NCBI GenBank assembly: GCA_027859055.1 | Contig: JAQIBO010000311.1 | Span: 1 to 40,572, forward strand | Origin: Spirochaeta sp. | Lineage (GTDB): Bacteria > Spirochaetota > Spirochaetia > DSM-27196 > Alkalispirochaetaceae | Reading direction: 5' to 3' | DNA length: 40,572 bases | Made by a program: the position numbers and the translations under genes | The notes under the pieces: generated by a model | The model's database searches: none | The model's input: only the letters and a program-made list of their open reading frames with translations | What the model was told of the DNA's origin: nothing | Shown here: piece by piece, positions 24,337 through 31,671 of the stretch | Numbering within the stretch: position 1 is the first letter of the stretch | How the letters are laid out: each line of letters opens with the position of its first letter

Positions 24337-24660
24337 TCAGTATATCGCTAAATCAAAACGATGTGATCCCTGGAAGGGGAAGGTAACCGGTTTGAAATAG
24401 TGATACAGGTAGAGCGCCATGCCGATCAACATGACCCCCGCCGTGTGCCAGAACAGCACGATCGGTCCGGCGGCGAGGGCCGCAGCGTCAAAGGGGAGAG
24501 GCGGCACTTCCATGAAGCTCCCGCCGGTAACGATGGAGCCCCAGACGAGGAGTGCCAGGATGTAGCCGAGTCTGAAATCTCGTTTGTTTTCGATGGTGCC
24601 CTTGAGGACTGAACCGTCACTGCGCAGTCCGGCGGTTCCGAAACGCCAGTTTGAGTACAA
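24337..24660 (-). CDS. Small membrane protein, start uncertain
   Basis: The conserved-looking part starts around residue 23 (IENKRDFRLGYILALLVWGSIVTGGSF), followed by PIVLFWHTAGVMLIGMALYLYHYF and a short tail ending FDLAIY. Two membrane helices, function unknown. The only ATG in frame (24660) would overlap the preceding gene by 44 bp and add 22 non-conserved-looking residues. An AAGGG lies just before an ATC codon (24594-24592), so an unusual start or a short frameshift upstream is possible. Probably co-transcribed with the gene upstream and the SprA-like gene downstream. Confidence 0.55.
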   Translation of the reverse strand: MYSNWRFGTAGLRSDGSVLKGTIENKRDFRLGYILALLVWGSIVTGGSFMEVPPLPFDAAALAAGPIVLFWHTAGVMLIGMALYLYHYFKPVTFPFQGSHRFDLAIY

Positions 24661-24844
24661 CCAGGATGATACCGGACAGGTGCATCACCACATCGAAGAT
24701 GTCGATAAGTGCGAAGGGCCGGGCTTCGATCAACCACCGCGCTTTTTGCACCAGATGTGGTTCGGGCTGTAACGGCAGGATCGCGAGGACAGCCGCGAAC
24801 AGAAGCAACGATGGCCACGGAAGACTATCGAGTAAACGTCGCAT
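24617..24844 (-). CDS. Small membrane protein of the 'PEPHLVQKARWL' type
   Basis: 75 residues: MRRLLDSLPWPSLLLFAAVLAILPLQPEPHLVQKARWL, then IEARPFALIDIFDVVMHLSGIILVVLKLAF. Two membrane helices separated by the conserved PEPHLVxKxRxL loop, a pattern known from short proteins annotated loosely as 'RND transporter' in other bacteria; their function is unknown. Start at 24844 has a weak GGCAG; the frame is open further upstream to 24973. It is divergent from the TetR gene and may be controlled by the operator between them. Confidence 0.65.
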   Translation of the reverse strand: MRRLLDSLPWPSLLLFAAVLAILPLQPEPHLVQKARWLIEARPFALIDIFDVVMHLSGIILVVLKLAFRNRRTAQ

Positions 24845-24945
24845 TCTGCCAATATCGCGATACGCGGGCAGTACGGGCAAGCAGAACAGGGTAAGCCGGA
24901 ACGACGAGCGCACCGATCCATCGGTGCGATATTCCATTCCCCCTG

Positions 24946-24990
24946 TTGACACATGACAAGTGTTATGTAACATTAGTTATATAACACTTG
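24946..24990 (+). promoter_or_regulatory. TetR promoter and palindromic operator
   Basis: TTGACA (24946-24951), 16 bp, TAACAT (24968-24973), overlapped by an inverted repeat CAAGTGTTAT (24957-24966) ... ATAACACTTG (24981-24990), with a second, less perfect inner repeat GTAAC / GTTAT. Position and symmetry suit autorepression by the TetR protein encoded 20 bp downstream. Confidence 0.75.
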
Positions 24991-25011
24991 ATTTTCGGAG
25001 GAGGCGCGGCC

Positions 25012-25593
25012 ATGGCGCCAAAGACGCAGTTCAGCAAAGACCAGATTATCGAAGCGGCGTTCCGCATCGCCTGCCGGGACGGTATGGACGGCATTACCGT
25101 CAGGAAGATTGCTGCCGAACTCGGCAGTTCCGTCGCGCCGGTCTACGTCAACTTCAGTGATCTGGAAGGAGTACGGGATGCTGTTGTGGACAGGATCGTC
25201 CACATCAGTCGCGAAATTCTGGAAGAGACCGGAACGGGGCGGCCCTTCCGGGATATCGGGCTTGCAAGCATTCGCTTTGCCCGGCGGTACCCGGTTATAT
25301 CCCGGGATCTCACCCTGCGCCCCAATCGCTACCTTGGAGCGTATCGTTCCCGAATGGACGATAGCCTGGCGGGACGCATGGAAGCCGATCCCGACCTGGC
25401 AGAGCTGTCGCCTGATCAGCGCCGGGAGCTCCTGTTCAGGATGCAGGTGTTCCAGACAGGGCTTACCGTCATGACCTCGACGGGGCAGCTTCCGCAGGAT
25501 ACAACCGAAACCGAACTCACGGGCATTATGGAACGTGCCGCTGAAGACTTTATAGCCGCCGAACTCCGGCGCACAAGGGAGGAGAACTCATGA
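25012..25593 (+). CDS. TetR-family transcriptional regulator
   Basis: 193 residues. N-terminal helix-turn-helix: FSKDQIIEAAFRIACRDGMDGITVRKIAAELGSSVAPVYVNFSDLEGVRDAV. The C-terminal ligand domain is not assigned. It shares an ATGA overlap with the downstream short-chain dehydrogenase gene, so it probably controls that enzyme and itself through the palindrome at 24957-24990. Start at 25012 is supported by GGAGGAGG upstream; the frame is open to 24988. Confidence 0.92.
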   Translation: MAPKTQFSKDQIIEAAFRIACRDGMDGITVRKIAAELGSSVAPVYVNFSDLEGVRDAVVDRIVHISREILEETGTGRPFRDIGLASIRFARRYPVISRDLTLRPNRYLGAYRSRMDDSLAGRMEADPDLAELSPDQRRELLFRMQVFQTGLTVMTSTGQLPQDTTETELTGIMERAAEDFIAAELRRTREENS

Positions 25594-26666
25594 ATCAGGA
25601 ACCGCGGATCGTCATTATCACCGGCGCCAACTCGGGTATCGGCAAGGCAGCAACGGAACGCTTTGCCGGCGAGGGGTACCAGGTCGTCATGGCGTGCAGA
25701 AGTACCGAACGGGCGGCGCCGGTCCGGGAGGACATTGCCCGGCGGACCGGTATGGCGACGATAGATCTGATGGAGCTGGACACGTCCTCCCGGGAGTCAA
25801 TTGCCGCCTTCGCAGAGAGTTTCGCAGCGCGGTATCCCCGGCTGGATATTCTTATCCACAACGCCGCCTACTTCAACCACGGTGAGTCCTACCGGTTGAA
25901 CCGGGACGGCATTGAGATCGCCTTTGCAACCAACGTCGTCGGTCCCTACCTGCTGACCTCCCTTCTCCGGGAACACCTGCGCCGCGCGGATGACCCTCGG
26001 GTTCTCAACGTCGGCAGCAACATCATCAAGCACTTCTTCAGTCCGAAAATGACGATGGACCTTTCGGATCTGCAGGGGAGCCCGGCAGAACGCAGCGCCG
26101 CGGTCGAGGGAAGTGGCCCGTTGAAGCCGGGGCTCACGGTGGAACGGACCGGTCCCGAGAGGTCCAGCGTGTACCGGCGGTACTGCCGCTCAAAGATGGC
26201 GCTGCTGATGCTCACTCGAGTAATCGCGGAAGAGTTCCGGCCCGACGGAATCGCGGTAAATTACCTGCAGGTCAACGGGGCAAAGCTTTCCCGGGAAACG
26301 GTCCGGAAGTTCAGCCTCTCCTTCCGTATTCTGGGACGCCTGCAAAGTCTCTTTCTGAAGGCGCCGGAGTTCATGGCGGACCGCTATTTCCCGGTAACGA
26401 CGGCCCCGGAGTATCGCGGTATCACGGGACGGAACATCAACCACCGGCTGGAAATCATGAAACCCGCGCCCACCACCACCCCGGAGGGTACACCGCTCCG
26501 GTTTATGGACGAGATCAGAATCACCACCGGTGCAGACTATTATCCGGTCATCGCCGAAGATGAGGAACTACAGGCCGAGGTGCTGCAGATCTGTCAAATG
26601 AACAGTTCCCGTGAAACACCACATGACCACCTGGCGGCAGCAGATTCCGCTTCCATCAGCCCGTGA
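25590..26666 (+). CDS. Short-chain dehydrogenase/reductase (retinol-dehydrogenase-like)
   Basis: 358 residues. Cofactor motif TGANSGIG (11-18), IHNAAYF (89-95), N115 region ATNVVGPYLL, active-site YCRSK (Y198, K202). The order fits the classical SDR fold, with an insertion at ~155-195 and a C-terminal extension of ~80 residues, as in retinol dehydrogenase-like and protochlorophyllide-reductase-like members. NAD(P)-dependent oxidoreduction of an unknown substrate. Encoded in one operon with the upstream TetR protein (ATGA overlap), which suggests induction by the substrate or a related compound. Confidence 0.9.
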   Translation: MNQEPRIVIITGANSGIGKAATERFAGEGYQVVMACRSTERAAPVREDIARRTGMATIDLMELDTSSRESIAAFAESFAARYPRLDILIHNAAYFNHGESYRLNRDGIEIAFATNVVGPYLLTSLLREHLRRADDPRVLNVGSNIIKHFFSPKMTMDLSDLQGSPAERSAAVEGSGPLKPGLTVERTGPERSSVYRRYCRSKMALLMLTRVIAEEFRPDGIAVNYLQVNGAKLSRETVRKFSLSFRILGRLQSLFLKAPEFMADRYFPVTTAPEYRGITGRNINHRLEIMKPAPTTTPEGTPLRFMDEIRITTGADYYPVIAEDEELQAEVLQICQMNSSRETPHDHLAAADSASISP

Positions 26667-26678
26667 GCCGGCGGCAGT

Positions 26679-27632
26679 CTATCGATACGCCTGGTCTATT
26701 GCACTCCGCAGTGCGGCGATGTGGCCAGGGCGGACACCGCAGCAGCCCCCGACGGCGCGTGCGCCGTGAGCCACCCACTCCATGGCGGCGGCTGTGAACT
26801 CGTCGGGGGAGAGGGTGTTGTCAAAACGCCAATTGGGAATCTCGAACACGCCGTGGTGCGGGTACGCGTAAACGGGACCGTCCCAGACCTCGCCAAGCGC
26901 CTGAAGCGCCTCGGGTATGAGCTCAGTATCGCTGTGCATCACGCCCACCGCCTGCGGCGTGCCACCCCCGTCGAGTACGCGCGCCACGCCCTCTTTGAAC
27001 GGCGTCTGTGAACCGTAGAGGCACAGCCCGCCCTGCGGGCCGCGGTCGGCACTGAATCCCAGCCAGACCGGCAATGCAGTTTCCATGGCGGCATCCAGAC
27101 ACAACCGCGTCTGGGTGACGTCGCGCATCATCTCAAGCATGATCAGATCCACACCGACATCCGCGATGATCTCAGCCTGAGCCCGGTAGCCATCGCCGGG
27201 ATCACCTGCTTCTGCTATCACCGATCGTTCCAGGCCGGTGGTGAGGGTTGTCGTGGACATCGATCCGGCTACCCACACCGGCCGTTCCTGATGATGGGGT
27301 TGTGTCTTCCCGGCGTCCCGGGCGGCCAGGGCCAGCTTGAGAGCCTCGCGGTTTGCCGCGTCAAACTCGCCGGGCAGGCCGGCACTCACCATCAAATGGT
27401 AGTTGCAGGAATACGTGTTGGCGATGATGATCTCCGCGCCGGCGTCGATATATGCACTATGTACCTGACGAAGAATTTCGGGGTCCGTGAGCGCTGCTCG
27501 CGCGCTCCAGAGATCTTTGTGCAGCGTCGCGCCCATCCGTTCGAGTTCCGTTCCCGTGCCGCCGTCGATAAGAACAGGAGGACCTTCTGTGAGGCGGGCG
27601 GCAAGAGCATCGGTGGCAGCAATCGAGTCCAT
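26679..27632 (-). CDS. Homocysteine S-methyltransferase-family protein with altered zinc ligand
   Basis: 317 residues. The barrel start LIDGGTGTELERMG, ANTYSCNYHL and the C-terminal VGGCCGVRPGHIAAL match homocysteine S-methyltransferases, which use a zinc bound by three cysteines, two of them in GGCC (C297, C298). The third ligand normally sits in a GVNC motif; here the motif is GVMHSD (230-235), so histidine H233 replaces it. The enzyme may bind zinc with H/C/C ligation, or use another thiol or selenol acceptor. Start at 27632 is preferred (AAGG upstream); a GTG at 27647 is in frame. It converges on the SDR gene 12 bp away. Confidence 0.85.
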   Translation of the reverse strand: MDSIAATDALAARLTEGPPVLIDGGTGTELERMGATLHKDLWSARAALTDPEILRQVHSAYIDAGAEIIIANTYSCNYHLMVSAGLPGEFDAANREALKLALAARDAGKTQPHHQERPVWVAGSMSTTTLTTGLERSVIAEAGDPGDGYRAQAEIIADVGVDLIMLEMMRDVTQTRLCLDAAMETALPVWLGFSADRGPQGGLCLYGSQTPFKEGVARVLDGGGTPQAVGVMHSDTELIPEALQALGEVWDGPVYAYPHHGVFEIPNWRFDNTLSPDEFTAAAMEWVAHGARAVGGCCGVRPGHIAALRSAIDQAYR

Positions 27633-27789
27633 ACCCAACCTTCGCACTGAACGGAGAATTTGTCACCCGTTTTGCCGTTCCCGACCCTCGTTGACAGGAA
27701 GGACACTCATGGGCTCTACTCCCACAATCTGTCGATGTGTGAGCTCTCATTGATACTCAGGAAAATACCCGTCACCACATCCGTACACT

Positions 27790-28423
27790 ATCCGCTTGCC
27801 CGGGACCGCTTCACCTGGCTGGCGTATGGCATGCTCGCGTACTACGCATATATGCAGTCGATGCTGGGACCACTGGTGCCATTGCACTGGCGCTGCGATT
27901 CGGCCGTGATCCGGTTCCCGAGTCTGCCGGACCCGGCCACCAACGTTTGTCGGGCGAAGAACCGGAGGCTCGTACGCCCACAGGTCTGTTCTGAATCTAC
28001 TGGCTCGTTGTTGTGTCTGTTGTTGCCGCAGAGTGGTGCCTGGTTTTCTGGGGAGCTGACTTTCTGGAGAACGCGGTCGGGCTGCCCGAGGCGACGGCGG
28101 CAACGCTTCTGACGGTGTTCTGGCTGGCCGGACGAGCCTGGTTGAACGTGGCAGGCCTGTTTGTGGTGGGGCTGGGCTTCTCAAATCTCTTCCCCCTTGC
28201 GATGTCCGCCACCGTGGGTGCCGCGCCGGAGCAGGCAAACGCCGCAAGCGCCCGGATATCCCTGGGAGCGGGATTGGCCATTCTGATCGTACCGTTGACG
28301 CTTGGTGGATTTGCGGACCAGGTGGGGATCTTCAACGCCTACGGACTGGTAGCGGTGTTGCTGGTTGTCGCTACCTCGCTGGCTTTGCTCGCCAATCGGC
28401 TTGGCGGGGCGCGACGCCGGTAA
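27790..28423 (+). pseudogene. MFS transporter pseudogene (internal deletions, frameshift, in-frame stop)
   Basis: The N-terminus (RDRFTWLAYGMLAYYAYMQSML, then GPLVP) is helix 1 of an MFS protein. The next frame continues AIALALRFGRD ... TPTGLF, a TGA stop, then IYWLVVVSVVAAEWCLVFWGADFLE and NAVGLPEATAATLLTVFWLAGR, that is the start of the C-terminal half; a further gap joins it to VAGLFVVGLGFSNLFPLAMS and the last helices. So helices 2-6 and part of 8-9 are missing. Not a functional transporter; the TGA occupies a place where tryptophan would be normal. Confidence 0.8.
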
Positions 28424-28531
28424 CTCGACCGCCTCACTCGGGCTTCGCGGGCAGCCGAACAGGCAAGACGCGTTCGCGAAGGGGTTTCCCTACGGGGAGC
28501 TTCCGTTCTTCCTTGATATTGAAGGGCTCCT

Positions 28532-28549
28532 GCCCGGCTTTCGCCGGGC
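28532..28549. terminator. Short GC hairpin between pseudogene and cupredoxin gene
   Basis: GCCCGGC-TTTC-GCCGGGC, a perfect 7-bp stem with a 4-nt loop. It lies about 65 bp beyond the cupredoxin stop on that gene's strand. No U-tract follows in either direction, so termination activity is uncertain. The rest of 28424-28614 is non-coding. Confidence 0.4.
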
Positions 28550-28614
28550 GCCTTTCCAATGAAGTCCGTAGTGGTTCGGAAATCCGGTGCCTCCGGTATG
28601 TAACTCGCGAGCGG

Positions 28615-28995
28615 TTATCCTTCGACGATGAAGGTTCCCCACATGCCTCGAGCCCGGTGGTTTCCGACGCTGCAGTAGAACTCGAACTCACCCGCCTCGT
28701 CCGCGACAAACTCGATTGTCTCGGAGGTGCCACCGCTGTACTGGCTGGTAGCGGCGTCAAATTCATCGATTACCCAGTCGTGAAAACCACCGGTATTTCG
28801 AAAGGTCAGCCGAATACGGTCGCCTTCGTTGACGCGGATTTCCTCGGGAATGAAGCTCAGCCCGTCGTTTTCAACGGTTATTTCCTTCACCGATGCACTA
28901 CTATCAGTAACGTCGATGACCTCCTGAGCTATCGCAGGAAGAGCGGCCAGCAGGACAAACAAAAGACTAATAACGACGATCCTTATTGTTTTCAT
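28615..28995 (-). CDS. Exported cupredoxin (blue-copper protein)
   Basis: 126 residues. Signal peptide KTIRIVVISLLFVLLAALPAIA, then a plastocyanin-like beta barrel. The type-1 copper ligands are all present: H72 in GGFHDWV and C108, H113, M118 in FYCSVGNHRARGMWG. It should carry electrons or copper in the periplasm. No Shine-Dalgarno precedes the ATG at 28995; instead TATCTT stands exactly 6 nt upstream with TTGACT 18 bp further, so a leaderless mRNA is likely. The frame stays open to 29031 but that would read through the promoter. Confidence 0.92.
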   Translation of the reverse strand: MKTIRIVVISLLFVLLAALPAIAQEVIDVTDSSASVKEITVENDGLSFIPEEIRVNEGDRIRLTFRNTGGFHDWVIDEFDAATSQYSGGTSETIEFVADEAGEFEFYCSVGNHRARGMWGTFIVEG

Positions 28996-29031
28996 GGTGG
29001 CAAGATAGATATTGTATACCTGCATAGTCAA
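28996..29031 (-). promoter_or_regulatory. Leaderless-type promoter of cupredoxin gene
   Basis: On the minus strand: TTGACT (29031-29026), 18 bp, TATCTT (29007-29002), 6 nt, ATG (28995). Confidence 0.65.
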
Positions 29032-29126
29032 CTATTTTCTCGCGTTTCCCGGTCTTTTCGCGTCACCCGCCGTGTGGTTACGGCCGGCACGAATCCCGGC
29101 AATGCGGATACGGAACGCGGGCGCGC

Positions 29127-29624
29127 CTATTTGGGCCCCTTCTTGACCATGAGCAGGAACATTGCCCCTGAACCAACAACCGCGGCGACCAGAAACTGGT
29201 AGGTCACGAGGGTCGGGACCGTCCACGTCGCAACACCCGCTATGAGTTGAAGAATCCCCCCGGCGACAAAAGTGGTCGGAGTCCACCAGAGCGCGTTCAG
29301 GAGGAATCCGATCCCCATGATCACGAGCCAGAAGGCGCCGAGACGGATTGGCGAGAGCCACCCGAAACCGGGCCACCCAAAAGACCCAAATGAGGCGATC
29401 ATGCCGAAGCCAACAACGATGATCCAGAGGAGGAGAATCTTACGAAGCTTCGGTACCTTGAACGACATGTACATGAACATCGGAATGAGTCCGATGACTG
29501 TTAGCACGAGCCATACCCAGTTTATTCCAGGGGCCTGCCAGAAGTGGGTCCAGACCCAGCCTATGAGCTCAACAATGCCCCAGGTACAGAAGACGATTCT
29601 TGGTTTTGTCCAGAATTTTGCCAT
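29127..29624 (-). CDS. Integral membrane protein, unknown function
   Basis: 165 residues, about five hydrophobic helices: IVFCTWGIVELIGWVWTHF, NWVWLVLTVIGLIPMFMYM, ILLLWIIVVGFGMIASF, LGAFWLVIMGIGFLLNALWW and a last helix FLVAAVVGSGAMFLLMV with a KKGPK tail. No motif I recognise. AGGG lies 3 nt before the ATG at 29624; the frame is open further upstream. It stands between the cupredoxin gene and an exported protein gene, all on the minus strand, and may share transcription with the latter (77-bp gap). Confidence 0.75.
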   Translation of the reverse strand: MAKFWTKPRIVFCTWGIVELIGWVWTHFWQAPGINWVWLVLTVIGLIPMFMYMSFKVPKLRKILLLWIIVVGFGMIASFGSFGWPGFGWLSPIRLGAFWLVIMGIGFLLNALWWTPTTFVAGGILQLIAGVATWTVPTLVTYQFLVAAVVGSGAMFLLMVKKGPK

Positions 29625-29701
29625 GTACCCTAAGGTAATACTATGACGCCCCTTCTGTGTACGAAATACGACAGGCGACGGGAGCGTTCTCACCCCCGGT
29701 T

Positions 29702-30424
29702 TCAGAACCCCCGCTCCAGATGGGCGCCTGATACGCGGTAGCGGAAATTGTGCGGGGGCCCCTCCCAGCCACGAATCGTCTCGACGATGAGTACGGCAGT
29801 TCGCGCCTCGTAGGGGCTCGGAAAATGTCCGCCGACTTTCACCTCAAGAAACCCGCCCACGCTGCCGTCCCACTCCGCGCGGGTGATTCGCTTCTCCGCA
29901 CCGGACTCGCGGCGCACCCAGACCTCGTACGCACCAATAACCCCGAAATCTTCTTCACCGGGCAGGATCTCTTCATACTCCTCTGGTCGGAGTTCAGCCT
30001 CCGCGACGCCGGATGCCCAGCGGTAGGGAAACTCTTGAAGCCTGGCCGAAGCGAGATCGACCCCATTGCCTTCGATGAAGGCAACCACTTCCGCGCCGTA
30101 GGCTTCCCAGGCCTCTTCAAAGGAAGGTGGTTGCGGCCGGCTTTCGTAAAAGGAGGTCTCAGCAACCACGCCGTCGGTTATCATGTTCTGGACGACCACA
30201 TCGATCTGGATAAACGGTCCGGTGGCATCGTCAAAGTTTCTGAACGTTGCGTAGGCGAAGCGGCCGTCCGGTGACCACCCGAGTGGATAGAAACCGTGGG
30301 ATACATAGCTCCAGCGATCAACATCCATGCCCCAGGCATCCGTTGGTACGGGCTGCGCGCCCGCGATGTTCCATCCCGATAACAGCAAGACGGCTCCAAA
30401 AACTGCGAGACGTTTCGTGTTCAT
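29702..30424 (-). CDS. Exported protein, unknown function
   Basis: 240 residues. Signal peptide MNTKRLAVFGAVLLLSGWNIAGA. The mature part has GFYPLGWSPDGRFAYATFRN, a blade-like motif seen in beta-propeller proteins, but only one clear copy, and later strands with PFIQIDVVVQNM and ETSFYESRP. Rich in acidic residues (PEEYEEILPGEEDF). I do not assign a function; a periplasmic role is inferred from the signal peptide. TATAAT lies 7 nt before the ATG with TTCCGT 17 bp further upstream, and there is no Shine-Dalgarno. Confidence 0.75.
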   Translation of the reverse strand: MNTKRLAVFGAVLLLSGWNIAGAQPVPTDAWGMDVDRWSYVSHGFYPLGWSPDGRFAYATFRNFDDATGPFIQIDVVVQNMITDGVVAETSFYESRPQPPSFEEAWEAYGAEVVAFIEGNGVDLASARLQEFPYRWASGVAEAELRPEEYEEILPGEEDFGVIGAYEVWVRRESGAEKRITRAEWDGSVGGFLEVKVGGHFPSPYEARTAVLIVETIRGWEGPPHNFRYRVSGAHLERGF

Positions 30425-30534
30425 GTACATGATTATACGCTGACATACACGCAAACGGAACAGCAATTTTCCAGTTGCAGGGTATCAAAAACGGCGATCG
30501 AGGAGCTGCTCCACCGGAGGGTTGCGCCGGCTTA

Positions 30535-31273
30535 TTACAACGGTGGAAGCAGGACTCCCGTCAGGAGCAATGCCAGAACAATCAGCGGTGCGGGAACCTT
30601 CGTAAAGAAGAGCAACGCCGCCGTAACGAGAATTACGCCCACGTTGAGGACTGAAAGCCCCGCAGAGAGGCCAAGGACAACCACCGAGACCGCGATCACC
30701 CCCCCCGCGACCGCGTTAATGCCCCTGAGAGCGAGGCGTACGGCGCCAATACCTTTCAGTTCTTCCCAGACGGGGTAGACGAAGAAAATGAGGAGGATGC
30801 CCCAAAACTGACCATGGGCCCCGGCAGTCCTTGAACCAGGCCGTAGCCGGTCAGAAACTCCTGGTTGGTCATGAAATGTCGGAGGTCTACGAGTTCGCTT
30901 TGCATGATCGGGACCACGACCTGGCCGCCGCCGAAAACGAGGTATCCGTATCGGTAGAAGCTCTCGAAGAGTTGGATCGGTCTCGCCGGTGAAAGCGTCG
31001 CCATCACCAACGCTCCGACGGCGACAACAGCGAAGATCACCAGGAAGCGCCACGGCGGTCGGAGGGGCACCGAGACCCACATGCCCGGCTCGGGTAGCCG
31101 CGTACAGTATGAATCCCACCGCAACAGGCCCGATGAAACGAAGGAAGCCGTTCAGCGCCAGGATTTAAATGAGTGCCTCTTCCGAGAGATAGCCCTTCTT
31201 GTGGACCATATGGTTGAGAAAGACGCCTATATGCGTTTCCGGACCGCCGTAGGCGCCAAGAGAACAGATTCAC
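30535..31273 (-). pseudogene. chrA: Chromate transporter (ChrA) pseudogene with internal deletions
   Basis: Pieces of a CHR-family ion transporter in three frames. N-terminal SLGAYGGPETHIGVFLNHMV and KKGYLSEEALI, then a TAA stop, then FLRFIGPVAVGFILYAATRA; next FESFYRYGYLVFGGGQVVVPIM and FLTGYGLVQGLPGPM; finally GILLIFFVYPVWEELKGI with four more helices. Compared with intact CHR proteins the PGPTSTQ region of the first half and the segment between LPGPM and ILLIFF are deleted. Frameshifts separate the parts. CHR proteins export chromate or related oxyanions; this copy cannot. Confidence 0.85.
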
Positions 31274-31553
31274 ACGTCCTTAAGGAAGCTTCTTCTATAC
31301 GGTGCAATGTCCTGTTGCTGTCCACTCGTCTTTCTGTTCACGCAGGTCTTCCTTCTGCTCCAGCAGTTACCTGCCGGGTTTCATCGAGCGTTCCAGCCGG
31401 GAGCCGGGGAATCCCGTCGTGTTTTTCGCGGCAATCGGAACCTGTTGCCGACGACAAGTTTGAGGCCGCGGACCGTACAGGATCAGCACCCTGGTCGGCC
31501 GCAGTAGTTCGGCAATATCGATAGATCTCTGTATCAGAGTTTCAGTGTACGTA
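31274..31553. other. Intergenic region with possible ATPase remnant
   Basis: On the minus strand at about 31445-31530 the frame IDIAELLRPTRVLILYGPR resembles the start of DUF4143/AAA_14-type ATPases just before their GKT loop, but the loop itself is lost. The rest has no coherent frame on either strand. Confidence 0.35.
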
Positions 31554-31583
31554 ACGCACGCAAATCATGCAAATTGCGTGCGT
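31554..31583. promoter_or_regulatory. Inverted repeat upstream of CoA-disulfide reductase gene
   Basis: ACGCACGCAA (31554-31563), 10-bp spacer, TTGCGTGCGT (31574-31583): perfect 10-bp arms, also containing a GCAAAT direct repeat. It lies 30 bp upstream of the -35 box, a suitable place for an activator or for the far end of a terminator; function unknown. Confidence 0.5.
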
Positions 31584-31613
31584 ATGATGCCTTCAATTCA
31601 TCCCTATCGCCCC

Positions 31614-31642
31614 TTGACAGAATAACGATATATCATTATATA
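31614..31642 (+). promoter_or_regulatory. Strong sigma-70-type promoter of CoA-disulfide reductase gene
   Basis: TTGACA (31614-31619), 17 bp, TATATA (31637-31642). Overlapping it, ATAACGATATATCATTAT is palindromic at 16 of 18 positions, a possible site for an ArsR-type redox or persulfide sensor (inference). Confidence 0.65.
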
Positions 31643-31671
31643 TAAATTATTATACATACCAGGAGAACGAT

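Noticed and set aside
28000..28040. In-frame TGA in the MFS remnant as recoded tryptophan or selenocysteine
   Set aside because: TGA is used as a normal stop by many intact genes of the window, and the same remnant has frameshift and deletions, so it is simply a nonsense mutation.
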